Assembly (NCBI GenBank): GCA_035656335.1
Contig: DASRSS010000185.1
Location: 1 to 25,517 of the forward strand
DNA from: DASRSS01 sp035656335
GTDB lineage: Bacteria > Actinomycetota > Actinomycetes > Mycobacteriales > Jatrophihabitantaceae
Reading direction: 5' to 3'
Length of the DNA stretch: 25,517 bases
A model generated the notes under the pieces. It ran no database searches. It worked only from the letters and a program-made list of their open reading frames with translations, and was not told the DNA's origin. Shown here one piece after another: positions 1-7,730 of the stretch. Each line of letters begins with the position of its first letter. Positions within the stretch are counted from its first letter, which is position 1. The translations under genes were made by a program, and so were the position numbers.

Positions 1-1542
1 CAGCGCATGCCGCTCGCGTTCTTCACCCGCACCCAGACCGGTGCACTGGTCAGCCGGCTGAACAACGACGTGCTCGGCGCGCAGCAGGCGTTCACGTCCA
101 CGCTCTCCGGGCTTGTCTCGAACGTCGTCAGCCTGGTGCTCACGGCCGGCGTCATGTTCAGCCTGTCGTGGCAGATCACCCTGCTGTCCCTGGTAATGCT
201 GCCGGTGTTCGTCATACCCGCACGCCGCATCGGCACCCGGCTGCAGTCGATCACGCGCGAGGCCTACAACCTGAACGCGTCGATGAACGCGACGATGACC
301 GAGCGGTTCAACGTCGCCGGCGCGCTGCTGGTGAAGCTGTTCGGCCGCGCCGAACTGGAGGACGCGTCCTTCCGCGGCCGCGCCGCACGGGTGCGCGACA
401 TCGGCGTCACGTCCGCGATGTACGGACGCGCGTTCTTCGTCGCGCTCACGCTCGTCGCCTCGCTCGCCCAGGCGCTGGTCTACGGCCTCGGCGGCTACCT
501 CGCGATCCGCGGCGAGCTGAGCGCCGGCACGGTCGTCACCCTCGCGCTGCTGCTCACCCGGCTGTACGGACCGCTCACCGCGCTGTCCAACGCCCGCGTC
601 GACGTGATGAGCGCCCTGGTCAGCTTCGACCGGGTCTTCGAGATCCTGGACCTCGCGCCGATGATCGCCGACGCACCGGACGGGACGGAGCTGCCGTCCG
701 ACGCGCGCAGCATCGAGTTCGACGACGTGCGGTTCGCCTACCCGTCCGCCGACGAGGTTTCGCTGGCCTCGCTCGAGGACGTCGCCGTCCTCGACACCGC
801 GACACCCACCGAGGTGTTGCGCGGCATCAGCTTCCGCGCCGAGCCGGGCGAGCTGGTCGCGCTCGTCGGCCCGTCCGGTGCGGGCAAGACGACGATCAGT
901 CAGCTGGTGCCGCGGATCTACGACGTGCGGTCCGGGGCCGTGCGCATCGGCGGGCGGGACGTGCGCGACGTGACCCAGCAGTCGCTGCGCGACCGCATCG
1001 GCGTGGTCAGCCAGGAAGCGCACATGTTCCACGACACGATCCGGCAGAACCTCCTGTACGCCAAGCCGGCCGCTACCGAGGACGAGCTGTGGTCCGCGGT
1101 CGACGCGGCGCAGATCGGCGAGCTGGTCCGCTCACTGCCCGACGGGCTGGACACGCTGGTCGGCGACCGCGGCTACCGGCTCTCCGGCGGCGAGAAGGCA
1201 CGGCTGGCGATCGCGCGGCTGCTGCTCAAGGCGCCCGAGATCGTCATCCTGGACGAGGCCACCGCGCATCTGGACAGTGAGAGCGAGGCGGCGGTGCAGC
1301 GCGCGCTGGCCACCGCGCTGGCCGGCCGCACGTCGCTGGTGATCGCGCACCGGCTGTCCACGATCCAGAACGCGGACAAGGTCCTGGTCGTCGAGGACGG
1401 CCGGATCGTCGAGCAGGGCACGCACAGCGAGCTGCTCGCGTTCGGCGGGCTGTACGCCGAGCTGTACCGCACCCAGTTCGTGTTGACCGCGCAGGAGGAC
1501 GCCGAAATCGGCAGTGCTGCCGGTTCCGTCAGGGCCGGATGA
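1..1542 (+). CDS. ABC exporter, fused membrane and ATP-binding domains (5' end outside window)
   Basis: The frame is open to the first base, and the first in-frame ATG (position 7) falls inside the membrane domain, so the true start lies upstream. What remains is the later part of a type-1 exporter membrane domain with several hydrophobic segments, then a nucleotide-binding domain. The latter shows Walker A (GPSGAGKTT, nt about 870-896), the signature LSGGE, Walker B (VILDEATAHLD) and the switch His in IAHRLST. Such proteins work as dimers at the inner membrane and export lipids, peptides or drugs; the substrate cannot be read here. The signature reads LSGGEKAR instead of the commoner LSGGQRQR, as in many actinobacterial exporters. 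The 3' end overlaps the convergent xylR gene by 14 bp. The ABC-exporter call is firm; substrate and true length are unknown. Confidence 0.93.
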   Translation, partial: QRMPLAFFTRTQTGALVSRLNNDVLGAQQAFTSTLSGLVSNVVSLVLTAGVMFSLSWQITLLSLVMLPVFVIPARRIGTRLQSITREAYNLNASMNATMTERFNVAGALLVKLFGRAELEDASFRGRAARVRDIGVTSAMYGRAFFVALTLVASLAQALVYGLGGYLAIRGELSAGTVVTLALLLTRLYGPLTALSNARVDVMSALVSFDRVFEILDLAPMIADAPDGTELPSDARSIEFDDVRFAYPSADEVSLASLEDVAVLDTATPTEVLRGISFRAEPGELVALVGPSGAGKTTISQLVPRIYDVRSGAVRIGGRDVRDVTQQSLRDRIGVVSQEAHMFHDTIRQNLLYAKPAATEDELWSAVDAAQIGELVRSLPDGLDTLVGDRGYRLSGGEKARLAIARLLLKAPEIVILDEATAHLDSESEAAVQRALATALAGRTSLVIAHRLSTIQNADKVLVVEDGRIVEQGTHSELLAFGGLYAELYRTQFVLTAQEDAEIGSAAGSVRAG

Positions 1543-2752
1543 GCGATTCGGCCGACGCGCGCGTCGCGAGCGGGTCCGCGAGCAGGTCGGCGAAGACCAG
1601 CTCCGCGGCGCCGAGCAGCGGCGAGTCCGAGCCGAGGCCGGGTGTGCGCAGTTGGACGGCAGCGTGCCCCTCGGTCATCGCGTACTCGCTGACGGCCGAG
1701 CTCACCTCCGCGGTCGCGAAGTCGAAGACGCTGGCGAGCGAGCCGCCGAGGATCACCCGCTCCGAGTTGAGCACGTTCACCAGGCTGGCGATGGTGTGCC
1801 CCAGCGCCTTCGCGACCGCGCGCACGGCGACCGCGGCCTGCGGGTCGCCGCGATGCGCGTCGGCGAACAGGGCCGCCACGTTCTCCGAGGTCGGCGGGCG
1901 GCGCCGGTTCGCCAGCTTCAGCAGCGCCTTCTCACCGATGTAGGTCTCGACGCAGCCGCGCTTGCCGCAGTGGCAGCGAGGGCCGGACGGGTCCACCACG
2001 TTGTGGCCGACCTCGCCGGCGTGGCCGTGGTGACCGCTCAGCGGCCGGCCGTTCGCGACGATGCCGGCGCCGACACCGACGCGGCCCATCAGGAACACGA
2101 TGTCGTCGCTGCCGCGTCCCGCGCCGCGCAGCCGCTCGGCGGTGACGGCGAGGTCCGCGTCGTTGCCGAGCCGCACCGGCAACCCGTTGGGCACGGTGTC
2201 GGCGAGGATCGCGCCGAGCGGTTCGCCGTGCCAATTCAGGTTCGGCGCGAACTCGACAACGTCGTTGCGGGAGCTCACCGTGCCGGGGACGCTCACGCCG
2301 ATGCCCACCGGCCATGAGCCGGGGCAGACGAGATCGTCCAGGGCGTGGACGGCCTGCGCGATCTGCTCGGCGACCTGGCGCGGGGTGGGCGGCTGACCGG
2401 CCGCCAGCGAGCCGTGCCGAGCCAGCACCCGACCGCCGAGTCCGACGGCCGCGCTCGCCACCCGCGTCACGTCGACGTCCACCGCGATCGCGTACGGACC
2501 GTCGTCGCGCGGGCCGACGACGTGGGACGGCCGGCCCGCGCGCACTCCGCCGGTCGGCACCCGCTCGACCACCAGGCCGAGCGCGGTGAGATCGGCGACG
2601 AGCGCGCCGACCGTCGACCGGCTGAGCGCCAGGCGCTGGGTCAGCTCGGCCCTGGTCAGCTCACCGTCGCGGTGGATTTCGCCGAGCAGCAGGCCCAGGT
2701 TGTGGCGGCGGATGGCGTCCGGCCGTGCTGCCGCCTCCCGAGCCAGCACCAT
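1529..2752 (-). CDS. xylR: ROK-family transcriptional repressor, likely XylR
   Basis: 407 aa. The N-terminal 70 residues form a winged helix-turn-helix (LTRAELTQRLALSRSTVGALV). The rest is a ROK sugar-kinase-like fold carrying the family zinc motif CxCGxxGC at C260, C262 and C267 (CHCGKRGCVE). ROK regulators of the XylR/NagC type bind a sugar and release operators of the matching catabolic genes. Here the gene is last in the xylose unit, starting 9 nt after the xylH stop, so it is probably co-transcribed and autoregulated with the genes it controls. Candidate operators are described upstream of xylA and xylF. Its stop codon lies inside the end of the convergent ABC exporter. The XylR name rests on family and context; the effector is inferred. 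Confidence 0.9.
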   Translation of the reverse strand: MVLAREAAARPDAIRRHNLGLLLGEIHRDGELTRAELTQRLALSRSTVGALVADLTALGLVVERVPTGGVRAGRPSHVVGPRDDGPYAIAVDVDVTRVASAAVGLGGRVLARHGSLAAGQPPTPRQVAEQIAQAVHALDDLVCPGSWPVGIGVSVPGTVSSRNDVVEFAPNLNWHGEPLGAILADTVPNGLPVRLGNDADLAVTAERLRGAGRGSDDIVFLMGRVGVGAGIVANGRPLSGHHGHAGEVGHNVVDPSGPRCHCGKRGCVETYIGEKALLKLANRRRPPTSENVAALFADAHRGDPQAAVAVRAVAKALGHTIASLVNVLNSERVILGGSLASVFDFATAEVSSAVSEYAMTEGHAAVQLRTPGLGSDSPLLGAAELVFADLLADPLATRASAESLIRP

Positions 2753-2761
2753 CGACGCGGC

Positions 2762-4135
2762 TCAGCCGAGGCCGCTGGCGCCGGCGCGCCGTCGAGACAG
2801 CGCATCGACCGCGGCGGCGAGGAGCAGCACCAGGCCGGTGATCACGTACTGCACCGCGGAACTGTTCGTGCCCTTGACCAGGTCGGACATGCCGTTCTGG
2901 ATCACCTCGACCACCGCGCCACCGACGAGGGCGTCGATCATCTTGCCCTTGCCGCCGAACAGGCTGGTGCCGCCGATGACCGCGGCGCCGACGGCGAGCA
3001 GCAGCGTGTTGCCGCCGTAGTTCGCGACGCTGACCGACGAGACGTTCGAGCCGATCATGATGCCGCCGACGGCTGCCATGCCGGAACAGAGCACGAACAC
3101 CGAGATGCGGATGCGGTCCACCGGGATACCGGCGCGGCGCGCGGCCTCTTCGTTCCCGCCGACGGCGTACACGTGCCGGCCGTACCGCGTGCGGGCCAGC
3201 AGGAACGTCCACAGCACGAAGAAGCCGGCGATCACGAGCACGACCCACGGCACGCCCTGCACCGCAGGCGGCTTCACGAACTGCAGCTTGCCGTTCACGT
3301 TGGTCAGGATCGGCTTGGTGTGCAGCGCCCGGTTCTTGTTCAGCGCGTAGACCGCGAGCAGCACGCCGATCGCGAGCGCGCCGACCTTGACGGCGATCAC
3401 GCTGAGCGGTTCGGCGGCCAGCTTCTGGCGCATCCGCGAGATCCGGCCGAGCACCTTGGCCACGGCGTAGCCGGCGACGAACACGATGCCGAACGCCCAG
3501 CCCATCCAGACCGGCATCTGGCTGTTCTCGAACGCCAACTGGACCTTGTCGGTCATGCCGATGTCGCCGTGCTGGCCCTTGCCGTTGTTGACGATGTAGA
3601 GCATCACGCCCTGGAAGGCCAGGAAGAACGCGAGGGTGACGACGAACGACGGGATCCGCACCTTCGCGCGCAGCCAGCCAATGACGAAGCCGATGATCAC
3701 GCCGGTGACGATCGCGGCACCGATGCTCACCGGCCAGGGGGATCCGTAACCGGACGTGAGGCGCACCATCACGGCTGCGCAGACGCCGGCGGCGTAGCCG
3801 GCGGAGAGGTCGATCTCGCCGAGGAGCAGGACGAAGACCAGGCCCATCGCCAGTAGGATCGGGCCGGCGCCCTCGGTCAGCAGGTTGCCGAAGTTGTACA
3901 GGCCGGCGAACGTCTCCTGGACGATGGAGAACAGGATGATCAGGATGACCAGGCCGGTGGCGGCGGGCAGCGAACCCATGTCGCCGCCGCGGACGCGCTG
4001 CAGATAGGTCCGGGTGTACCGGACGATGCCGCCGCTGACCGGCGCGGTGCTGGCGACCGCTACCGCGTCGGCGTCGTCCGGGGTGTCACTGGTGTGCTCG
4101 TCGGTCGGGGACGACGGCTTCGACAGGCTGGTCAT
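2762..4135 (-). CDS. xylH: Xylose ABC transporter permease XylH
   Basis: 457 aa inner-membrane permease of the ribose/xylose (BPD_transp_2) type, which carries D-xylose into the cell with XylF and XylG. A hydrophilic N-terminus of about 55 residues precedes many hydrophobic segments. The family-typical stretches GEIDLSAGYAAG and GTSLFGGKGKM are present. A polar insert around NKNRALHTKPILTN lies mid-protein, making it longer than E. coli XylH (393 aa). The start chosen is the ATG at 4135, which shares four bases (ATGA) with the xylG stop, so translation is probably coupled. The frame stays open further upstream, but that part is only the shadow of xylG. Family call firm; sugar specificity comes from the neighbouring xylA and xylB. 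Confidence 0.93.
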   Translation of the reverse strand: MTSLSKPSSPTDEHTSDTPDDADAVAVASTAPVSGGIVRYTRTYLQRVRGGDMGSLPAATGLVILIILFSIVQETFAGLYNFGNLLTEGAGPILLAMGLVFVLLLGEIDLSAGYAAGVCAAVMVRLTSGYGSPWPVSIGAAIVTGVIIGFVIGWLRAKVRIPSFVVTLAFFLAFQGVMLYIVNNGKGQHGDIGMTDKVQLAFENSQMPVWMGWAFGIVFVAGYAVAKVLGRISRMRQKLAAEPLSVIAVKVGALAIGVLLAVYALNKNRALHTKPILTNVNGKLQFVKPPAVQGVPWVVLVIAGFFVLWTFLLARTRYGRHVYAVGGNEEAARRAGIPVDRIRISVFVLCSGMAAVGGIMIGSNVSSVSVANYGGNTLLLAVGAAVIGGTSLFGGKGKMIDALVGGAVVEVIQNGMSDLVKGTNSSAVQYVITGLVLLLAAAVDALSRRRAGASGLG

Positions 4136-4917
4136 GCCGTGACCTCGTTCGCCGACGGTGCCGCGGCCGGGCCGTCGACACCCTGCCGTCCGGTGGTGAT
4201 GAGTTCGACGAGCATCTGCTGGTTGGTGTCCTTCCGGGCAACCTGGGCGGCCATCTGGCCGAGATGGAGGACCGCGATGCGGTCGGCGACCTCGAGCACA
4301 TCGTTCATGTTGTGCGAGATCAGCACGACCGCAAGGCCGCGGTCGGCGAGCCTGCGGACGAGGCTCAGTACCTGCGCGGTCTGCGCGACGCCGAGAGCCG
4401 CGGTGGGCTCGTCGAGCACCACGACCTTGCTGTTCCAGAGCACCGCTTTCGCGATAGCGACGGTCTGGCGCTGTCCGCCCGACAGGCTGGCGACCCGCTG
4501 CCGCACCGAGCGGACCGTTCGGACGGCCAGCGAGCTCAGCGTCTCCTGCGCCGCCTGCTCCATGCTGCTCTCGTCGAGCACCAGGCCCTTGGTCCGCTCG
4601 CGGCCGAGGAACATGTTCTCGACGATGTCCAGGTTGTCGCACAGGGCGAGGTCCTGGTACACGATCTCGATGCCCAGGGCGCTCGCGTCACGCGGCGAGT
4701 GCACGTGCACCTTCTTGCCCTCGAACAGGTACTCGCCGGAGTCGATCGAGTACGTGCCGCTGATGCACTTCACCAGCGTCGACTTGCCGGCACCGTTGTC
4801 ACCGACGAGCGCGGTCACTTCGCCGGCGTGTGCCTCGAAGTCCACGTCGTGGAGCACGTGAACCGGGCCGAAGCTCTTGTTGATGTTGTGCAGTTCGAGG
4901 GTGGGCACGTCAGCCAC
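4132..4917 (-). CDS. xylG: Xylose ABC transporter ATP-binding protein XylG (single domain)
   Basis: 261 aa with one complete ATPase domain: Walker A GDNGAGKST (39-47), signature LSGGQ (145-149), Walker B VVVLDEPT (165-172) and switch H202. It powers xylose import through XylH. E. coli XylG has two fused ATPase halves (about 510 aa); this one has a single half, so two copies must pair in the transporter. That layout is common among actinobacterial sugar transporters of this family. The start is GTG at 4917, with AAAGG seven nt upstream as ribosome site. The stop overlaps the xylH start by four bases. The 93-nt gap to xylF upstream holds a strong hairpin. Confidence in the family is high; xylose specificity is contextual. 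Confidence 0.93.
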   Translation of the reverse strand: MADVPTLELHNINKSFGPVHVLHDVDFEAHAGEVTALVGDNGAGKSTLVKCISGTYSIDSGEYLFEGKKVHVHSPRDASALGIEIVYQDLALCDNLDIVENMFLGRERTKGLVLDESSMEQAAQETLSSLAVRTVRSVRQRVASLSGGQRQTVAIAKAVLWNSKVVVLDEPTAALGVAQTAQVLSLVRRLADRGLAVVLISHNMNDVLEVADRIAVLHLGQMAAQVARKDTNQQMLVELITTGRQGVDGPAAAPSANEVTA

Positions 4918-4952
4918 GGTTTTGCCTTTCGCCTGTGGTGTCCGTCCGAGCA

Positions 4953-4985
4953 GGTGGCCGCCGCGCGGTAGCAGCGGCGGCCACC
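4953..4985 (-). terminator. Intercistronic hairpin between xylF and xylG
   Basis: A perfect 12-bp inverted repeat (arms 4953-4964 and 4974-4985, nearly all G+C) closes a 9-nt loop. It starts 26 nt downstream of the xylF stop and ends 36 nt before the xylG start. No T-run follows. In transporter operons such a structure after the binding-protein gene often stops part of the transcripts or protects the upstream mRNA 3' end, giving more binding protein than membrane parts. That role is inferred here; the stem itself is directly visible. Confidence 0.65.
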
Positions 4986-5010
4986 CGGGCTCGGACCGTT
5001 CAGCCGACTA

Positions 5011-6171
5011 CTACTTCACGCCGTCCTTGGTGCACAGCGCGGCGTAGTGACCGGTGCACACGCTGCTCTTCGGCGTGTACTGGTCGTTGATCGGCTGGGC
5101 CACGTTCTGCTTCGTGACCGCAATCGGGGTGGCCAGGATCGCCGGCACCTTCTTGTGCGTCATCGGGTCCTCGATGGTCACACCGTTGGTGTCGGGCGCC
5201 TGACCGTTGGCCAGCTGAGCGATCGCCTTGACGGCCGGGTCGGCCTCGGCGGACGACGGCTTGTAGATCGTGAAGCACTGGTCGCCGTCCATGATGTGCT
5301 GCAGGCCGATGGCCGAGGCATCCTGACCGGAAACCGCGACCTTGCCGTTCAGGTGCTGACGCTTGAGGTCGGTGATGACCGCGTCGGCCATGGTGTCGTT
5401 CGCGACCATGACGGCCTTCAGGTCGGGGTTCTTGCCGAGCATCGAGTTGAACACCCGGCCGGCCGTCGGGCCGTCCCACTGACCGGTCTGGTCACCGACG
5501 AGCTTCCAACCGGCCTGCTTGGACAGCACGCTCTCGTAACCCTGCTTGAACAGCGTCGCGTTGTTGTCCGTCGGGGCGCCGTCGATCTGCACGTACTGGA
5601 CCGACTTCTGGTTGGCCACCTGCGGGCACTGGGTCAGCGTCTGGCCCTGCACCTCACCGACCTTGACGTTGTCGAACGAGACGTACAGCGCGGCACCGCC
5701 GCCCGGCGTGAGCCGGTCGTAGTCGACCGGGATGACGCCGGCCTTGGCGGCCTTCTGCTCGATCGCGGCGCCGGACTTCTGGTCCAGGTCGACGATCATG
5801 AGCACCTTGACGCCGGCGGCCTCCATCTGGTTCGCGATCGACGCCATCTTGCTGGCGCTGCCGTTCGCGTTCTGGATGTCGCACTGGAGGTTGTACTTGG
5901 TGCAGTCCGCCTTGAGGGCGGTCGGGTCCGCGGTGATCCAGCGCGGCGACGAGGTCGTGTCAGGAAGGATGATGCCGACCTTCGCGCCGTTGCCGTTGAT
6001 TGCGCCGGACGCGGCCGAGCTGCCGGGCGCGCTGGCGGTCGCAGGCGGCGGAGTGCTGGAGTTGCCGCTGGAGTTCCCGGAGCCGCCGCTGCCGCCACTG
6101 GAGCTACATCCGGCCACCGCCATTGCCGCGGCCGCTCCGAGGACCGCGAGGCCTGACACGGTTCTGCGCAT
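5011..6171 (-). CDS. xylF: D-xylose-binding lipoprotein XylF
   Basis: 386 aa extracytoplasmic sugar-binding protein (periplasmic-binding-protein type 1, XylF/RbsB family). A lipoprotein signal peptide (RR, hydrophobic core, lipobox VAGC with lipidated C22) is followed by a Gly/Ser linker of about 25 residues that tethers it to the membrane. The mature part has family features such as VGIILPDTTSSPRW, a YDRL motif and VMVANDTMADAVITDL. It captures xylose and delivers it to XylGH. The start is ATG at 6171, preceded by AGGAAGG about 11 nt upstream; the open frame continues upstream but would place the signal peptide internally. A 121-nt gap separates it from xylB, with its own candidate operator and -10 element. 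Xylose as ligand is inferred from the operon. Confidence 0.93.
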   Translation of the reverse strand: MRRTVSGLAVLGAAAAMAVAGCSSSGGSGGSGNSSGNSSTPPPATASAPGSSAASGAINGNGAKVGIILPDTTSSPRWITADPTALKADCTKYNLQCDIQNANGSASKMASIANQMEAAGVKVLMIVDLDQKSGAAIEQKAAKAGVIPVDYDRLTPGGGAALYVSFDNVKVGEVQGQTLTQCPQVANQKSVQYVQIDGAPTDNNATLFKQGYESVLSKQAGWKLVGDQTGQWDGPTAGRVFNSMLGKNPDLKAVMVANDTMADAVITDLKRQHLNGKVAVSGQDASAIGLQHIMDGDQCFTIYKPSSAEADPAVKAIAQLANGQAPDTNGVTIEDPMTHKKVPAILATPIAVTKQNVAQPINDQYTPKSSVCTGHYAALCTKDGVK

Positions 6172-6232
6172 GGGCAGTTCCGCCTTCCTGTGCTGAGGGG
6201 CCGTCCCGCTGCTCGCGTCCTCGACCCGGTGA

Positions 6233-6253
6233 ATGTTGTGCGCGCGAACATAT
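6233..6253 (-). promoter_or_regulatory. Candidate xylF promoter -10 and XylR operator
   Basis: On the + strand 6233-6251 reads ATGTTGTGCGCGCGAACAT, with 5-bp inverted arms (ATGTT/AACAT). The core TGTnnnGCGnnCGAACA is shared with the site upstream of xylA. On the transcribed (-) strand a TATGTT hexamer (6253-6248) overlaps the motif and could be a -10 element, about 80 nt before the xylF start. A repressor here would block polymerase. A second short palindrome, GAAAGCCTTTC (6270-6280), lies just upstream with unknown meaning. Role inferred from symmetry, position and recurrence. Confidence 0.45.
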
Positions 6254-6292
6254 CTCACGGATAAGCGCGGAAAGCCTTTCGACACCAACTCG

Positions 6293-7717
6293 TTACCTCG
6301 GTCTGCTTGCCGTGAGCGCGGTGAGCTCGCCGTAGCGTTCACGCACGGCACACACGCCGTTCTCGTTGAAATCGCTTACAGCGGCGCGGTTCGTCGGCCA
6401 GGCGGGTGGCTGCTCGTCGCCGGAGAGGATCCAGGCAGCCTGGCGGGCGGCACCGGTCGCGACGTACTCGCCCGGCTCGGGAACTGCGGTGGGCACCGCG
6501 AAGATGCTCGGCGCGATGCGCTGGACCGCCTCGGACCGCGCGCCGCCACCGACCAGCAGTACCCGCTCAATACGCACGCCTTGGTCGCGCAGCGCGACGA
6601 GACCGTCGGCCAGCCCGCACAGCATGCCCTCGATGGCCGCGCGGGCCAGGTGCGCCGGCGTGCTGTTCTCCAGCCGCCAGCCGTGGACGGCTCCGGTCGC
6701 GTCGGGACGGTTCGGCGTCCGCTCGCCCTCCAGGTACGGGATGACGACGAGGCCGTCGGCGCCGGGTGGTGCCGAGAGCGCGAGCCGCGACAGCTCGACG
6801 TGATCGACGCCGAGCACGGCGGCCGTCGCGTCGAGCACCCGCGCCGCGTTCAGCGTGCACACCAGCGGAAGGAACGCGCCGGTCGCGTCGGCGAAACCGG
6901 CAACCGTCCCGGTCGCCTCGTGTGTGGGCGTCGTGCTGACCGCGCAGGCGACGCCGGACGTACCGATCGACACGACGACGTCGCCGGGTGCCGCGCACAG
7001 CCCGAGGGCGGCCCCGGCGTTGTCGCCCGCGCCCGCGCCGAGCGGCACGCCGTTCGGTGTCCGGCCCGCGACGTCGTTCGGCGCGAGGACGCGCGGCAAC
7101 CGCGGAACGGTCCCGAGGGCGAGTTCGACGAGGTCTTCGCGGTAGGAACCGGTGTCGGGTGACCAGTAGCCGGTCCCGCTCGCATCGCTGCGGTCCGTGA
7201 CCAGCGCGTCCAGGCCCGGTGCGCCCGCCAGCTGCCAGGTGAGCCAGTCGTGCGGCAGGCAGACCGCCGCGGTGCGCGCCGCGTTCTGCGGTTCGTGATC
7301 GCGCAGCCAGCGCAGCTTCGTCACCGTGAACGACGCGACGGGCACTGACCCGACGGCGTCGGCCCACGCGCCCGCGCCGCCCTCCAGCTCGCCGATCAGA
7401 TCCGTCGCGGCCTGCGCCGACCGGGTGTCGTTCCACAGCAGCGCGTCGCGCACCACGGCGCCGTGCTCGTCGAGGCACACCATGCCGTGCTGTTGCGCCC
7501 CGACCGCGAGCGCCGCGACGTCGTCCACGCCGCCGGCGGCGTCGATCGCGGCGTGCAGCGCGGTCAGCCACGCGGACGGGTCGACGGACGTGCCGGTCGG
7601 GTGCGGCGCGCTGCCGGTGCGCACCACTGCACCGGTGTCGGCGTCATGCACCACGACCTTGCACGACTGCGTCGACGAGTCGACGCCTGCGACGAGGCGT
7701 TGCGCCTTCGCTGCCAT
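6293..7717 (-). CDS. xylB: Xylulokinase
   Basis: 474 aa FGGY-family sugar kinase that phosphorylates D-xylulose to xylulose 5-phosphate with ATP in the cytoplasm. Visible motifs are the N-terminal GVDSSTQSCK phosphate loop, the QQHGMV sugar-binding segment, WNDTRS, SIGTSGV, and GAGDNAG with the catalytic base D232, matching D233 of E. coli XylB. A C-terminal VLLVGGGARS element belongs to the ATP site. The length is normal for the family. The start is ATG at 7717, 13 nt after the xylA stop, with a weak GAGGG upstream; the frame is open further 5' but that part overlaps xylA. Adjacent to xylA, so the pair converts xylose to xylulose 5-phosphate. Confidence 0.95.
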   Translation of the reverse strand: MAAKAQRLVAGVDSSTQSCKVVVHDADTGAVVRTGSAPHPTGTSVDPSAWLTALHAAIDAAGGVDDVAALAVGAQQHGMVCLDEHGAVVRDALLWNDTRSAQAATDLIGELEGGAGAWADAVGSVPVASFTVTKLRWLRDHEPQNAARTAAVCLPHDWLTWQLAGAPGLDALVTDRSDASGTGYWSPDTGSYREDLVELALGTVPRLPRVLAPNDVAGRTPNGVPLGAGAGDNAGAALGLCAAPGDVVVSIGTSGVACAVSTTPTHEATGTVAGFADATGAFLPLVCTLNAARVLDATAAVLGVDHVELSRLALSAPPGADGLVVIPYLEGERTPNRPDATGAVHGWRLENSTPAHLARAAIEGMLCGLADGLVALRDQGVRIERVLLVGGGARSEAVQRIAPSIFAVPTAVPEPGEYVATGAARQAAWILSGDEQPPAWPTNRAAVSDFNENGVCAVRERYGELTALTASRPR

Positions 7718-7730
7718 CGGGCCCTCGCCG

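Noticed and set aside
7..9. ATG at position 7 as the start of the ABC exporter
   Set aside because: It would remove the first membrane segments of the exporter fold; the frame is open to base 1, so the gene is simply cut by the window.
4136..4642. Upstream extension of xylH to 626 codons
   Set aside because: The extra 169 codons are the shadow of xylG; the ATG at 4135 overlaps the xylG stop in a standard ATGA coupling.
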